Positions 49,110-58,247 of a stretch of 64,000 bases of DNA are shown one piece after another. The notes under the pieces were generated by a model. It saw only the letters and a program-made list of their open reading frames with translations, did no database searches and was not told where the DNA came from. Location of the stretch: IMG/VR virus record IMGVR_UViG_3300045955_000166, positions 1-64,000 of that record; one strand, written 5' to 3'. The translations under genes were made by a program, and so were the position numbers. Within the stretch, counting starts at the first letter, position 1. Every line of letters starts with the position of its first letter. Source of the DNA: a virus.

Positions 49110-49667
49110 ATGTTATTAAATGATAAAATGATTTGTGAGTATGTAAAAAACTATAATATGATTAATCCTTTTATTGATCATAAAGTAAAATCTGTCTTGA
49201 GTTATGGTCTTGATCCTGCTGGATATGTTATAACTTTACAGCCACATTTTTTGGTATTTTGCCCAACAAAAGATTATATAATTGATTCATTACAACAAGA
49301 TAATATGGATAATTATTATCTTATTGAAAATGATTATGTACATATTCCTCCATATGGACGTATATTAGGATTAGCTACAGAACGTTTGAAGTTACCTCTT
49401 AATGTGAGTGCTGAATGTTGGGGAAAATCATCTCTTGCTCGTATAGGAATAGTACCTCATATTACACCTATTGAAGCAGGATATGAAGGGAATTTAACTA
49501 TTGAAGTATCTAACTTTAACTCCTGTGGTGTAAAGTTATATGCTGGTGTTGGTATTGCTCAAGTACGTTTTCATTTACATGAGACTGTAGGAACAGCATA
49601 TCAAGGAAAATATCAAGGCGCAAGTAACATAGAACTTAACAAATATCATGTTGAGGAGCATATATGA
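49110..49667 (+). CDS. dcd: dCTP deaminase/dUTPase family protein
   Basis: 185 residues from ATG 49110 behind AGGAGG. VSAECWGKSSLARIGI, THI-type segment PHITPIEAGYEGNLTIEVSN and KLYAGVGIAQVRFH, then YQGKYQG match the Dcd family trimer (S-S-x-A-R-x-G and E-A-G-x-x-G). It converts dCTP to dUTP (or directly to dUMP), providing the substrate for ThyX. Confidence 0.88.
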   Translation: MLLNDKMICEYVKNYNMINPFIDHKVKSVLSYGLDPAGYVITLQPHFLVFCPTKDYIIDSLQQDNMDNYYLIENDYVHIPPYGRILGLATERLKLPLNVSAECWGKSSLARIGIVPHITPIEAGYEGNLTIEVSNFNSCGVKLYAGVGIAQVRFHLHETVGTAYQGKYQGASNIELNKYHVEEHI

Positions 49668-50017
49668 AATTATATATGAATCATAATAATTTAACATGTG
49701 CATATTATAATAAAACTCAAGAGGAATTAATGTTAGGGTTTTATGGAAATTTCCCCTACGTGCATTATAATAATGATGCAGCTACTAATTTATTAGAGCG
49801 CACATTGATTGGTATTACGGAAATACCAGAAGAAGAAGAAAATCATATTATTTATCATCATCCATTAGAAGTGTTAATAATTAACCGAATTGATTTAGCT
49901 GCTGCTGATCAACTTGACAATACATTACGAATATGGTTTAATAGTGGAAACGATTTTCTTGAAATTCATTCACCAAGAGCAGAAGAAATGTTTGAAAGGA
50001 TCAAAACGTCAATATGA
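49664..50017 (+). CDS. Hypothetical protein
   Basis: 117 residues overlapping dcd by ATGA. Asn/Tyr-rich N-terminus (YYNKTQEELMLGFYGNFPYV) and a helical end (SPRAEEMFERIK). Not recognised. Confidence 0.55.
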   Translation: MKLYMNHNNLTCAYYNKTQEELMLGFYGNFPYVHYNNDAATNLLERTLIGITEIPEEEENHIIYHHPLEVLIINRIDLAAADQLDNTLRIWFNSGNDFLEIHSPRAEEMFERIKTSI

Positions 50018-50196
50018 AGAAATTTAGAAAAAACACAGATGAGGGTCATAAACAACTTAAAATGGAACCCTTAAAGAAAGAAAAGTATAAATATCAACAA
50101 TTTCTTTCTGAAGAAGAAAAACTTGACTTAAATCAACGAAATGGATATAATTTTTACAGAGATAAATCTCTTATAAAGGATATAGAAGATGCCTAA
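50014..50196 (+). CDS. Small basic protein
   Basis: 60 residues, Lys-rich, overlapping both neighbours by a few bases. KYKYQQFLSEEEKLDLNQRN suggests helices. Not recognised. Confidence 0.5.
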   Translation: MKKFRKNTDEGHKQLKMEPLKKEKYKYQQFLSEEEKLDLNQRNGYNFYRDKSLIKDIEDA

Positions 50197-50389
50197 ATTT
50201 GAAGTAGTATTGCATACCAAGTCTATTTTTGTTGTTGAAGCTGCTACAAGGGGTGAAGCATTGCGTGTTTGTGTAGAAGGTGGTATTGTTCCGCGTAGAC
50301 AAACAACAGAAAATTTTGAAGTATCACAAGCAGGTACATTTGCTTATGTTGATAATATGAAAGACAGTGATGATACTGTAGCTGTATGA
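50189..50389 (+). CDS. Small hypothetical protein
   Basis: 66 residues. FEVVLHTKSIFVVEAATRGE, then ALRVCVEGG: a beta-alpha pattern like small phage proteins of the DpnD type. Last gene before a palindrome copy and a terminator hairpin. Confidence 0.5.
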   Translation: MPKFEVVLHTKSIFVVEAATRGEALRVCVEGGIVPRRQTTENFEVSQAGTFAYVDNMKDSDDTVAV

Positions 50390-50392
50390 GAA

Positions 50393-50405
50393 TTAAATAA
50401 TTTAA
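50393..50405. repeat. TTAAATAATTTAA palindrome copy
   Basis: Exact copy directly between the preceding stop codon and the terminator hairpin. Confidence 0.9.
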
Positions 50406-50407
50406 TC

Positions 50408-50426
50408 GGGCTGTCAAGAGCAGCCC
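50408..50426 (+). terminator. GC-rich hairpin
   Basis: GGGCTG 50408-50413 pairs with CAGCCC 50421-50426 around a 7-nt loop, followed by ATGTAAAATTTTAT. Most GC-rich stem in this half of the window; likely terminator of the operon segment ending at 50389. Confidence 0.6.
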
Positions 50427-50454
50427 ATGTAAAATTTTATCTGAAAGATAATCT

Positions 50455-50598
50455 ATGGGTGATTATTATTTCATTTTTCTTGTTTCTCTTGGTATATTTA
50501 CTCTTTTAGGTACATTTATCTGTGCTATTGTTTTGTTAATAATTTTATTTTTTGGGCGTAATAAAAATGAAAAGCATGATGGAAGTGTTTGTGATTAA
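50455..50598 (+). CDS. Small single-span membrane protein
   Basis: 47 residues from ATG 50455. Hydrophobic core FLVSLGIFTLLGTFICAIVL followed by a positively charged FFGRNKNEKHDG end, so N-out topology is expected. Overlaps the next tiny membrane gene by 32 bp in another frame. ATG lies 28 bp after the hairpin; ribosome site weak (GAAAGA). Confidence 0.5.
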   Translation: MGDYYFIFLVSLGIFTLLGTFICAIVLLIILFFGRNKNEKHDGSVCD

Positions 50599-50683
50599 TT
50601 GTATTGTCTATGTAGTATTTGGTTGTATAGTTACTGGCATGATTTGTTTATTTATGTGGTATTATTTCAGGAGGAATAAATGA
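50567..50683 (+). CDS. Small single-span membrane protein
   Basis: 38 residues from ATG 50567: MKSMMEVFVINCIVYVVFGC and onward to WYYFRRNK. One membrane span with a basic C-terminus. Overlaps the previous gene and, by ATGA, the kinase gene; its own coding end (AGGAGG) supplies the ribosome site of the kinase. This arrangement resembles overlapping spanin pairs, but no lipobox is present. Confidence 0.5.
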   Translation: MKSMMEVFVINCIVYVVFGCIVTGMICLFMWYYFRRNK

Positions 50684-51270
50684 GAATAGGGTTAATGGGT
50701 GTATCTGCATGTGGTAAAACAACATTAGCATTATATTTGACACACAATAAAATAGTTGATGTGTCATTTTTACCAAGTTGTGCAAGAAAAATTGCAGCAG
50801 AACATGGTTTTCAATCAAATGAAGATTTTATGAATGCATCAGTGGGTGATGTATATGCATGTCAAGATCGTATGTTTACGTATAGAATGGAGCAAGAACA
50901 ATATTTAAAAGAATTTGTATCAGATCGAACTTTACTTGATATTTTTATTCACACAATATTTCGTTGTCCATCAATGGTATCAGAATTTATGTATAAAACA
51001 TACCAACGACAAGTATATACATCATTAAAAACATATGATTATTTATTTTATTTAGAATCTCCACCTATTATAAAAGATGATGATCCACTTCGTATTACAG
51101 ATCAATCAATTATTTATGTACTGCAAATATTATATTATGACTATATAATTATGTTTAATAATAAAGCGGTACAAGGTAAAAACAAACCCATATATTATCT
51201 ACCATGGGACACCTTAGAAAATCGTGTAGAAAAAGTACAAGCGATACTAGGAGATCAAGAGGAAAAGTAA
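50680..51270 (+). CDS. P-loop nucleoside/nucleotide kinase-like protein (AAA_28)
   Basis: 196 residues. Walker A GVSACGKT at 7-14, then ARKIAAEHGF, DRTLLDIFIHTIF (DR acidic pair typical of NadR/thymidylate-kinase-like folds) and YLFYLESPPI. The AAA_28 family includes small-molecule kinases. AGGAGG precedes ATG. It opens the cluster with the PPDK-like and phosphatase-like genes, so it may belong to the same pathway. Confidence 0.7.
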   Translation: MRIGLMGVSACGKTTLALYLTHNKIVDVSFLPSCARKIAAEHGFQSNEDFMNASVGDVYACQDRMFTYRMEQEQYLKEFVSDRTLLDIFIHTIFRCPSMVSEFMYKTYQRQVYTSLKTYDYLFYLESPPIIKDDDPLRITDQSIIYVLQILYYDYIIMFNNKAVQGKNKPIYYLPWDTLENRVEKVQAILGDQEEK

Positions 51271-51271
51271 C

Positions 51272-53089
51272 ATGTTAAAAACTCGTTTTTTCTATAAAAG
51301 TACGGATGAAAAATATAAAGAATTACCAGAACAAATCCATAAAGAAGTCTATGGAAATAAGGCAACAAATCTTTTTGGATTAAAGTCTATAGAGGATATC
51401 AATGTTCCTTTCTTTGTTGTTTTGCCGACAAATTTTTGCCGACTCTATAGAAAAGATAAAGTACAAGCAGAATTAAGACTTGTTGATGTTATTAAACAAG
51501 TCTTAGTACCACAATTTGGAAAAAAATTAGTATCTGTCAGATCTGGTGCTCCGTATTCTATGCCTGGACTTATGAGTACCATTCTTAATGTTGGATTAAC
51601 AGTACAGAATTTTAAAGAATGGATGGAAAAATTAGGACAAGAAGCAGCATTTAATTCTCTTTTCCGTTTTCGGAAAATGTTTGGTGAGACAGTTTTAGGA
51701 TTGACATTACATAGTACCTATGTATTTAATGATCCTGTACAATCATTAAAAAATATAAAAGCCGAATATGAAGCACTTCAACAAAAAACTCCAGAGATGT
51801 TAGATCTAGGGAGTCAATTATTTTATGCTATAAAAGCTATATGGGAAAGTTGGGATTCTCCAGAAGCAGAAGCCTATAGAAAATTTAATCATTTAAAAGA
51901 TGTAGGTACAGGTGTAATTATTCAAGAAATGGTGTTTGGCAACACCTTCAGAGGTTCTACAGGTGTCATGTTTTCTTCTAATCTTGAAACAGGTGCAGAT
52001 AGAATACAAGGAGAGTACATTTTTAATGCTCAAGGAGAAGATATTGTTTCAGGCCATGAGACACCTTTAAATATTGATACACTTTTAGAAACAGGATTTG
52101 AAGCATTATATAAACTTCTTGAAAAAAATGCCAAAAAAATAGAAAACCATTACAAATATCCACAAGATATTGAATGGACATTATATAATAAAAGATTGTA
52201 TTTCTTACAAACACGTGATGCAAAAATTCCATCAAGTACAAAAATAACAATGTTGTATGAAAACCTTATTCTCCAAAAGAATCATATTCCATTAAAGCAT
52301 TTAACTCTCCAAGATTTTATGTTAGATGTAAACAAACTCAGTATATCAAAAGATACACCATTTTTTAATGGTAAAAGTGCATGTAATGGTGTAGCTATTG
52401 GGACATTAACATTTGATATAGACAAATGTACAGAGAACTCTATCTACTGTACAGAATATACCACAACAGAAATGATTCCTGCTCTCTTAAAATGTAAAGG
52501 AATTATTGCTCTTACAGGTGGTATAACATCTCATGCAGCAGTATTAGCAAGAAGTTTACAAAAGCCATGTTTATTAAATTTAGAAGCAGAATATAATGCC
52601 GAAAAAAATACATTGAGTACAAATGATTTATGTTTACTTGAAGGTGACACAATTTCTTTAGATAGTACCAATGGAAAATTATATAAAGGAAAAGGGAAAA
52701 TTGTAAAAGATACTGTATTATTAAAAAAAATAGATTCAATATGGACATTTATTTTTTCGTATTTCAAAGATCCATTAGTAATAACAAATCCATATATACC
52801 ATTAGAAATGATAGGGAAAAATGTTTTATTAGATCCTTCATGGTTTATGTTTCCTTATGAAGAATTTTGTAAAAAAATAAAACCATTACAAAAAACGATA
52901 CGGACATATTATGTTCATAGATCAAATAATATTCATCCATATTATTTAAAATTTGTTAATGAAGAAATTGTTGACAAACACTTAGAGAACTATTATAATT
53001 TATTAGGAGCACATGATATTACACATGTAGAAAAAGGAATATTTACTCATGAAGAATTATTACGGGCAATGATAGCAACAATAATTTAA
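51272..53089 (+). CDS. PPDK/PEP-synthase-like phosphotransferase lacking the TIM barrel
   Basis: 605 residues. ATP-grasp domain (about 1-330): KLVSVRSGAPYSMPGLMSTI at 85-104, a typical PPDK signature, and IEWTLYNKRLYFLQTRD at about 295-315. The swivelling phosphohistidine domain (about 360-470) has LTGGITSHAAVLARSLQKPC, His about 421. The C-terminal 125 residues are not the PEP/pyruvate TIM barrel of PPDK (which needs about 350) but an unknown helical domain. It should move a phosphate from ATP through His to an unidentified acceptor, as in rifampin phosphotransferase-like enzymes. Confidence 0.8.
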   Translation: MLKTRFFYKSTDEKYKELPEQIHKEVYGNKATNLFGLKSIEDINVPFFVVLPTNFCRLYRKDKVQAELRLVDVIKQVLVPQFGKKLVSVRSGAPYSMPGLMSTILNVGLTVQNFKEWMEKLGQEAAFNSLFRFRKMFGETVLGLTLHSTYVFNDPVQSLKNIKAEYEALQQKTPEMLDLGSQLFYAIKAIWESWDSPEAEAYRKFNHLKDVGTGVIIQEMVFGNTFRGSTGVMFSSNLETGADRIQGEYIFNAQGEDIVSGHETPLNIDTLLETGFEALYKLLEKNAKKIENHYKYPQDIEWTLYNKRLYFLQTRDAKIPSSTKITMLYENLILQKNHIPLKHLTLQDFMLDVNKLSISKDTPFFNGKSACNGVAIGTLTFDIDKCTENSIYCTEYTTTEMIPALLKCKGIIALTGGITSHAAVLARSLQKPCLLNLEAEYNAEKNTLSTNDLCLLEGDTISLDSTNGKLYKGKGKIVKDTVLLKKIDSIWTFIFSYFKDPLVITNPYIPLEMIGKNVLLDPSWFMFPYEEFCKKIKPLQKTIRTYYVHRSNNIHPYYLKFVNEEIVDKHLENYYNLLGAHDITHVEKGIFTHEELLRAMIATII

Positions 53090-53103
53090 TAAAGGAATAA
53101 TAT

Positions 53104-53415
53104 ATGTCTCATACATTTGGAACACTAGGTATCTGTTTACCTGTTAATGATTCTTTTTTCGTAGGAGATGTAAAATTTACTGTAACAGAGATACGACATA
53201 ATTGGGTGAAAAAGCACTATACATGTGCTTTAACATATGCTGCTCAAGAAAAAGAAGGAGTTATAATACTCAAACAAAATCATGAGTTACCATTTTATAG
53301 TGAGTTACTGTCACCTGTATTTATGTGGATAGGCAAAAGAACAACTTCTTCTATTGCACACGTGTTCATTAGCGCATATAAGAACGTTCCCATTAGGAGA
53401 GAGAATTATGTTTAA
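53104..53415 (+). CDS. Hypothetical protein
   Basis: 103 residues. Mostly beta (CLPVNDSFFVGDVKFTVTEI, YTCALTYAAQEKEGVIILKQ) with a positively charged end. Lies between the PPDK-like and the first phosphatase-like gene and overlaps the latter by 8 bp. Not recognised. Confidence 0.55.
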   Translation: MSHTFGTLGICLPVNDSFFVGDVKFTVTEIRHNWVKKHYTCALTYAAQEKEGVIILKQNHELPFYSELLSPVFMWIGKRTTSSIAHVFISAYKNVPIRRENYV

Positions 53416-53914
53416 CCTGATTAAATTCTTTAATGGTTTCTTTCATCGCCCAACACAAGAACCAATATATACAGAAGAAATCAAATGTGTTCCTTCATTT
53501 GATAATCTTCATTTATTTTCATCGAAAGGGATTATTATTGATGCTCCAGATCCTTACGTTATTATTGCTGGACCTTTTTATAAAAAGCCGAGTAACATAA
53601 GAGGATTATGTTTAGATGAAGAATTTTATACAATAAATAATGCAACAAATGATTGGTTATTTCCTATACCAGATTTTCAAGTACCAAAAGATAAGAGTGC
53701 TTTTAGACAGATTTTGGTAGACGTGTATCGTCATGCCAAAAAAGAAAAGATTGTTTATATAGGATGTAAAGGAGGATTTGGAAGAACAGGTATGGCTATT
53801 GCGTGTTTACTCAAGATGCATGGCAGTAAAAATCCTGTAAAAGAAGTTAGATTATTATATGATAAAAGAGCGGTTGAAACACCAGAACAAGAATCGTTTG
53901 TAACGAGATTTTAA
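53408..53914 (+). CDS. Dual-specificity/tyrosine phosphatase-like protein 1
   Basis: 168 residues from ATG 53408 behind AGGAGAGAG. Signature P-loop VYIGCKGGFGRTGMAIA: C120-X5-R126. The general acid candidate Asp89 lies in FPIPDFQVP (83-93). This is the cysteine phosphatase core of PTP/DSP or inositol phosphatases. Phage versions act on unknown phosphoproteins or small molecules. The related gene at 54845 flanks the same 312-residue protein. Confidence 0.78.
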   Translation: MFNLIKFFNGFFHRPTQEPIYTEEIKCVPSFDNLHLFSSKGIIIDAPDPYVIIAGPFYKKPSNIRGLCLDEEFYTINNATNDWLFPIPDFQVPKDKSAFRQILVDVYRHAKKEKIVYIGCKGGFGRTGMAIACLLKMHGSKNPVKEVRLLYDKRAVETPEQESFVTRF

Positions 53915-53925
53915 GGAAACAAATC

Positions 53926-54864
53926 ATGCCAATTATAGACTTGTATGTATCACCTGTACGCAAACCCTTCATGTACCCTGTTCTGGCAGAACGTTTATAT
54001 GATTGGTATGATTTGTATAGTAAACATAAACGTTCTCCAGAAGCAGATATGTTTGCTTTTTATTATCTCAATCAATCTGTAAATGCTCTTGAAGGGTTAT
54101 ATGGGTTATATGGAAATCTCCAAGAAAAACAAGTTATTGTAGATGACTATATTACAACGACACTTGATGTAGCAGAGCATATTGTTGTGTATCTTCTTTT
54201 TATATGTTTACGAGAAACACGACATGCATATAATAAAAATCCTAATTTTAAACATTGGGCAAATTTACCAGAAAATAAAGAGACAGCAGCAGTAGTAATG
54301 TCTTTACGAAATACGGGACCTTTAAAAAGTATAGAGCAAGCTGTAAAATTTCTCCAAAAATCACAGTTGTCATTATGTACAATGCTTGAATCAATTTCTA
54401 AGTTATTTGTGTCAGGATGTTTTGGAATGTCATGTGGTGGAAAAAATTGGAAAGTTATTACAGATTTTACCTTAGATTATTTCAAAGGAAAACTCACAAC
54501 AGAAATGTTTGTTGATTTGTGTTTTAACTTAGAGCACAATACCTCTGATATTTTTAATAAAGGCATTGTATTTACTGATAGTAGACCGTTTTTTAAGGCA
54601 TTATTGGACATACAACATGAAGGAAAATTACCTGTTCTTATAAAATATGCCGAGAACATATTTAAAAATTTAAATCAAAAAAAGGTTTATGAAGCTCTTG
54701 TAGAATATGAAACAATATTTCCGTTAGCTTCAGAGAATGAAGAATATCATTTGTTGAAGTACAACATACTTAAAGAGTTTATTTCCATTAATACAAGTCA
54801 TAAAACGGTATTTCTCAAATTTCCTATAGCAAACGAGGTTTTCATTGAGAAAAGAAAAATGTAA
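53926..54864 (+). CDS. Unknown 312-residue protein between two phosphatase genes
   Basis: 312 residues, mainly helical. Starts PIIDLYVSPVRKPFMYPVLA; other segments include FYYLNQSVNALEGLYGLYGN, LFVSGCFGMSCGGKNWKVIT and LEHNTSDIFNKG. No nucleotide or metal motif identified. A His/Asn/Glu-containing stretch could be catalytic. It overlaps the second phosphatase gene, strongly suggesting a shared task. Confidence 0.65.
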   Translation: MPIIDLYVSPVRKPFMYPVLAERLYDWYDLYSKHKRSPEADMFAFYYLNQSVNALEGLYGLYGNLQEKQVIVDDYITTTLDVAEHIVVYLLFICLRETRHAYNKNPNFKHWANLPENKETAAVVMSLRNTGPLKSIEQAVKFLQKSQLSLCTMLESISKLFVSGCFGMSCGGKNWKVITDFTLDYFKGKLTTEMFVDLCFNLEHNTSDIFNKGIVFTDSRPFFKALLDIQHEGKLPVLIKYAENIFKNLNQKKVYEALVEYETIFPLASENEEYHLLKYNILKEFISINTSHKTVFLKFPIANEVFIEKRKM

Positions 54865-55336
54865 ACATCCAGTTCTTATGATAAATGATACTTCGGTATA
54901 TGGTGGTTCTATTTTTGATATACCGAAAAATGTTGCAGATCATTATTTTCTTTTAGATGGAGGTATTAAAACCAGTAATACCTCCTATGTTACCGTACAT
55001 CATATACCAAATTGGGGAGTACCAAAGGATATCCATTCATTCAATCAATGTTTAGAAAAAGCTGCAATATTTGTCAATGAAGGATGTCCTATATTTGTTG
55101 GATGTTTAGGTGGACATGGGAGAACAGGATTATTTTTATCTATTCTTTTATTTCAGTTGACAAAAGACAGGTTGAGTTTGTATAATTTAAGAGAACAATA
55201 TTGCTACAAAGCCGTAGAGACAACTACACAATATAAATTTCTCATGGACTATGGTTTAGAAATTTATGCATTAGATTATAAGCGAGTAAAAGAAAAAGAA
55301 GAACAACGGAGAACATATGGAAAAAAGCCCACATAA
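54845..55336 (+). CDS. Dual-specificity/tyrosine phosphatase-like protein 2
   Basis: 163 residues from TTG 54845 (GAGG upstream), 20 bp inside the previous gene. P-loop VGCLGGHGRTGLFLSI: C87-X5-R93. The candidate acid region IPNWGVPKD (54-62) has no Asp at the position seen in the first phosphatase, so chemistry may differ. Sequence similarity to the 53408 protein is limited to the core, indicating an old duplication or separate acquisition. Confidence 0.76.
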   Translation: MRKEKCKHPVLMINDTSVYGGSIFDIPKNVADHYFLLDGGIKTSNTSYVTVHHIPNWGVPKDIHSFNQCLEKAAIFVNEGCPIFVGCLGGHGRTGLFLSILLFQLTKDRLSLYNLREQYCYKAVETTTQYKFLMDYGLEIYALDYKRVKEKEEQRRTYGKKPT

Positions 55337-55655
55337 AATGTATGATATTGTTTTAGGAAAGACTGGATCAAAATATATACTTATCGCTCAAAGTGCAGAA
55401 TTAGATATCACAGTACGTATAACACCTGTGAATGTTACTTTTCATGCATATATACATGATACAGAAAATGAAAATATTAAAAAATATATAGAAAAATTGG
55501 GATTTAATTATAATATTCAATATTGGTCAGGACGATTTATGGTAGGAACAAAATTAAATAAATTAATTGTTATCGGAGGTATTTTATATGCATTGACAGA
55601 TGTTGTACAATGGACAACTCCTTGGCCTGATTCAAAGTTATTATTTAGTGTATAA
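55317..55655 (+). CDS. Hypothetical protein
   Basis: 112 residues overlapping the phosphatase gene by 20 bp. Strand-rich with IVLGKTGSKYILIAQSAELD and IVIGGILYALTDVVQWTTPW. Not recognised; precedes the polymerase. Confidence 0.5.
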   Translation: MEKSPHKMYDIVLGKTGSKYILIAQSAELDITVRITPVNVTFHAYIHDTENENIKKYIEKLGFNYNIQYWSGRFMVGTKLNKLIVIGGILYALTDVVQWTTPWPDSKLLFSV

Positions 55656-55665
55656 GGGTTAGATT

Positions 55666-57924
55666 ATGTTTACTATATGGGGTTCTTCATTAGAAGGGTA
55701 TTTATCATTCTTTAAAGGATTTGATTATCAGTTATATGATAAAGGTTCAGTACCTACTGATGGTTTGATATTGGCATTAGGAAATCCAGCTTTACAAGTC
55801 CTAAAAGATGAAGGATTGATTGCCAAGAATAGAACACTTGCATCATTACAAGATGATATTTATGCATATGAGAATGCCTTTATATTGCCTACATATCATC
55901 CAGAGGAAATAGAAGAAGATTATACAAAAAACTTCGATTTGATATGGCGACTAAAACAAATAGCTCGGTATGAAACAACAGGAACTTTTAATGTTGAATT
56001 ACCGCCTATGTCATGGGTATCAGATCTTCAAGAATTATATAAACATGCTAGTCAAAACAAATGGGTAGCATTTGATATAGAGACACAAGGTTCAGATCCT
56101 TTTAATGCAAACAACTATATCATTTGTTTCACATTTTCCTCTGGAGAATATTCGTGTGGAGTGTACATTAACGGTCAATTACCAAAGAAAATTCATGAAC
56201 AATTAACGTTCATATTAAATAATTTACTTTGGAAAGTAGAAGGTGCAAATCTCAAGTATGATTTGTTATGGTTAAAAGTAAAATATGGAATCACGTGTAT
56301 AAATTTTGCATGTGATACGACACTTATAGGTTCATTACTTGATGAAAATAGATCGAATAGTCTCACATTACATTCTCGTATTTTTACTCCATGGGGAGGA
56401 TATGATAGTCAACTCAATAAAAAATATGATAAGAATAATATGGCAGAAGTGCCAATAGAGGAATTAGGTCCTTATGCTATAGGTGATGCCATAGCAGAAT
56501 ACAAAGTAGGTGAAATATTTCGGCAACAATTAAAAGAAGAAGAACTTAAAATACGTAAAGTTCATAGGAGAGTTGGTCCCATGAACTTTTATCAAAAGCT
56601 ACTCCATCCTATTGCCCGTACTTTTGAAGATATAGAGTACAGAGGTATTCATGTTGATCTCGAATATCTAAATGCTTTAGAAATGGAAGTTGCATATGAA
56701 ATATCTGAAGTGTCACAGAAAGCATTACAATTAATACCAAAATCTCTCCAAAGAAAATATGCAGATAACTTGAGTATTACACGTGCTTCTTTGTTACAAG
56801 ATTATCTGTTTACTCCTGAAGGATTAAATTTAGAACCATTTGTTGTAACACCAAAATCAAATAAACCATCTACGTCATATAAAGATCATTTATATCAATT
56901 TAAAACACATCCAAAAGCAGGTAAATTTATTGAGTATCTTAAACGATATAGTGAATTGAATAAGATACTTAGTACCTATATTGTAGGATTCAAAACCCAT
57001 ATACGAGAAGATGGTAAATTCCATCCATCAGTCATATTACATAGGGGAAGTTTTGAAGATGGGAGTAGGGGAGGTACAGTTACAGGTAGGATAGGATGGA
57101 AAAATCCTCCATTAATGGTGCTACCTTCGCATACAATAGATGCAGAACGTATACGAAAAATGTTTGTTGCTCCACCTGGATATATGATTGTAGGAGCAGA
57201 TTTGAGTCAAGCAGAGTTACGATTGGTAGCCCATTTATCGAAAGATCCAGTAATGATGCAAGCATTCAAAGAAGGAAAAGATCTCCATAAGGTTACAGCA
57301 TATAATACACTCGGAATTACTGAACAACAATTTTTTAATTTACCAATAGATAAACAGAAACATTATAGACAAGTAGCGAAGTCACAAAATTTTGGCCTTG
57401 TTTATGTTATGGGGTTTAGGGGGTTGCAAGTTTATGCAGAGAAATCCTATGGAGTAGCATTCTCATTAGATGATGCTCAGAAATACTATAATTCGTTTCA
57501 TGCAACATATAAGAATATTAAACCATGGCATAAGAAATGTATCTCCCATGCCTATGAACATGGGTATATGGTGTCATTATTAGGACGTATACGACATCTC
57601 CCACAGATCTATTCTTCTATTGATAAGATAAGACAACAAGCAGAAAGAAGATCAACGAATGCTCCTGTACAAGCAGATGCAAGTGATTTGAATTTGTTGG
57701 CAGTATTAGAAATCAGTAAAGATCCTAACGTTCAAGTATGGGGTACGATTCATGATAGTATTTATGCCTATGCACCAGAGCATATAGCTATTGAATGTGC
57801 TCAAAAATTAAAATGGACTATGGAGAATTTGCCAACAGAGCAATTTGGATGTTCGTTGAGTGTACCTCTTGTGGCCGATGTTAAAGTGGGTTACAATCTT
57901 TCTGAAATGGAAGAAATAAAATAA
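55666..57924 (+). CDS. polA: DNA polymerase I-type (family A) with UDG-like N-terminal domain
   Basis: 752 residues. The N-terminal segment (about 30-105; LALGNPALQVL, ILPTYHPEEI, then a C-terminal helix) resembles the uracil-DNA glycosylase fold present at the front of several phage polymerases. The exonuclease domain has WVAFDIETQ at 133-141. Polymerase motifs: TGRIGWKNPPL, IVGADLSQAELR (motif A), RQVAKSQNFGLVYV (motif B) and WGTIHDSIYAY (motif C). A 5-prime nuclease domain is absent. This is the main replicative polymerase. Seen in the polymerase gene is a degenerate palindrome (56214). Confidence 0.92.
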   Translation: MFTIWGSSLEGYLSFFKGFDYQLYDKGSVPTDGLILALGNPALQVLKDEGLIAKNRTLASLQDDIYAYENAFILPTYHPEEIEEDYTKNFDLIWRLKQIARYETTGTFNVELPPMSWVSDLQELYKHASQNKWVAFDIETQGSDPFNANNYIICFTFSSGEYSCGVYINGQLPKKIHEQLTFILNNLLWKVEGANLKYDLLWLKVKYGITCINFACDTTLIGSLLDENRSNSLTLHSRIFTPWGGYDSQLNKKYDKNNMAEVPIEELGPYAIGDAIAEYKVGEIFRQQLKEEELKIRKVHRRVGPMNFYQKLLHPIARTFEDIEYRGIHVDLEYLNALEMEVAYEISEVSQKALQLIPKSLQRKYADNLSITRASLLQDYLFTPEGLNLEPFVVTPKSNKPSTSYKDHLYQFKTHPKAGKFIEYLKRYSELNKILSTYIVGFKTHIREDGKFHPSVILHRGSFEDGSRGGTVTGRIGWKNPPLMVLPSHTIDAERIRKMFVAPPGYMIVGADLSQAELRLVAHLSKDPVMMQAFKEGKDLHKVTAYNTLGITEQQFFNLPIDKQKHYRQVAKSQNFGLVYVMGFRGLQVYAEKSYGVAFSLDDAQKYYNSFHATYKNIKPWHKKCISHAYEHGYMVSLLGRIRHLPQIYSSIDKIRQQAERRSTNAPVQADASDLNLLAVLEISKDPNVQVWGTIHDSIYAYAPEHIAIECAQKLKWTMENLPTEQFGCSLSVPLVADVKVGYNLSEMEEIK

Positions 57925-57941
57925 TTTAATAGGAGGAACAA

Positions 57942-58247
57942 ATGGAAGAAAAAGAATATGTGTATAGACAAATTAATGATGTGTATATTACAGGAGAAAG
58001 ATTAATAGATCTTGTGAAAGAGTTTCAACGATATATAGAAAAATATGGTTCTACAATTCGATTAGAGTACAAGTATGATGGACATACATATTCTGGTTTT
58101 GAATTTTATTTTGAATATAAAGATTTAGAGACAGATGAGGAATATCAACAACGATTACATTCAAAAGAACTTGCACAGAAAATCGTGGAAGAAAAAGAAA
58201 AAGAAACATTAAAGAAACTTATGGAGAAGTATTTCCCTAATGTTTAA
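57942..58247 (+). CDS. Hypothetical acidic protein
   Basis: 101 residues, behind AGGAGGAAC. N-terminal ITGERLIDLVKEFQRYIEKY, a short strand pair, and a C-terminal helix rich in Glu/Lys (LHSKELAQKIVEEKEKETLK). Probably a small dimeric or coiled-coil protein. A one-mismatch palindrome precedes it (about 57910). Not recognised. Confidence 0.55.
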   Translation: MEEKEYVYRQINDVYITGERLIDLVKEFQRYIEKYGSTIRLEYKYDGHTYSGFEFYFEYKDLETDEEYQQRLHSKELAQKIVEEKEKETLKKLMEKYFPNV

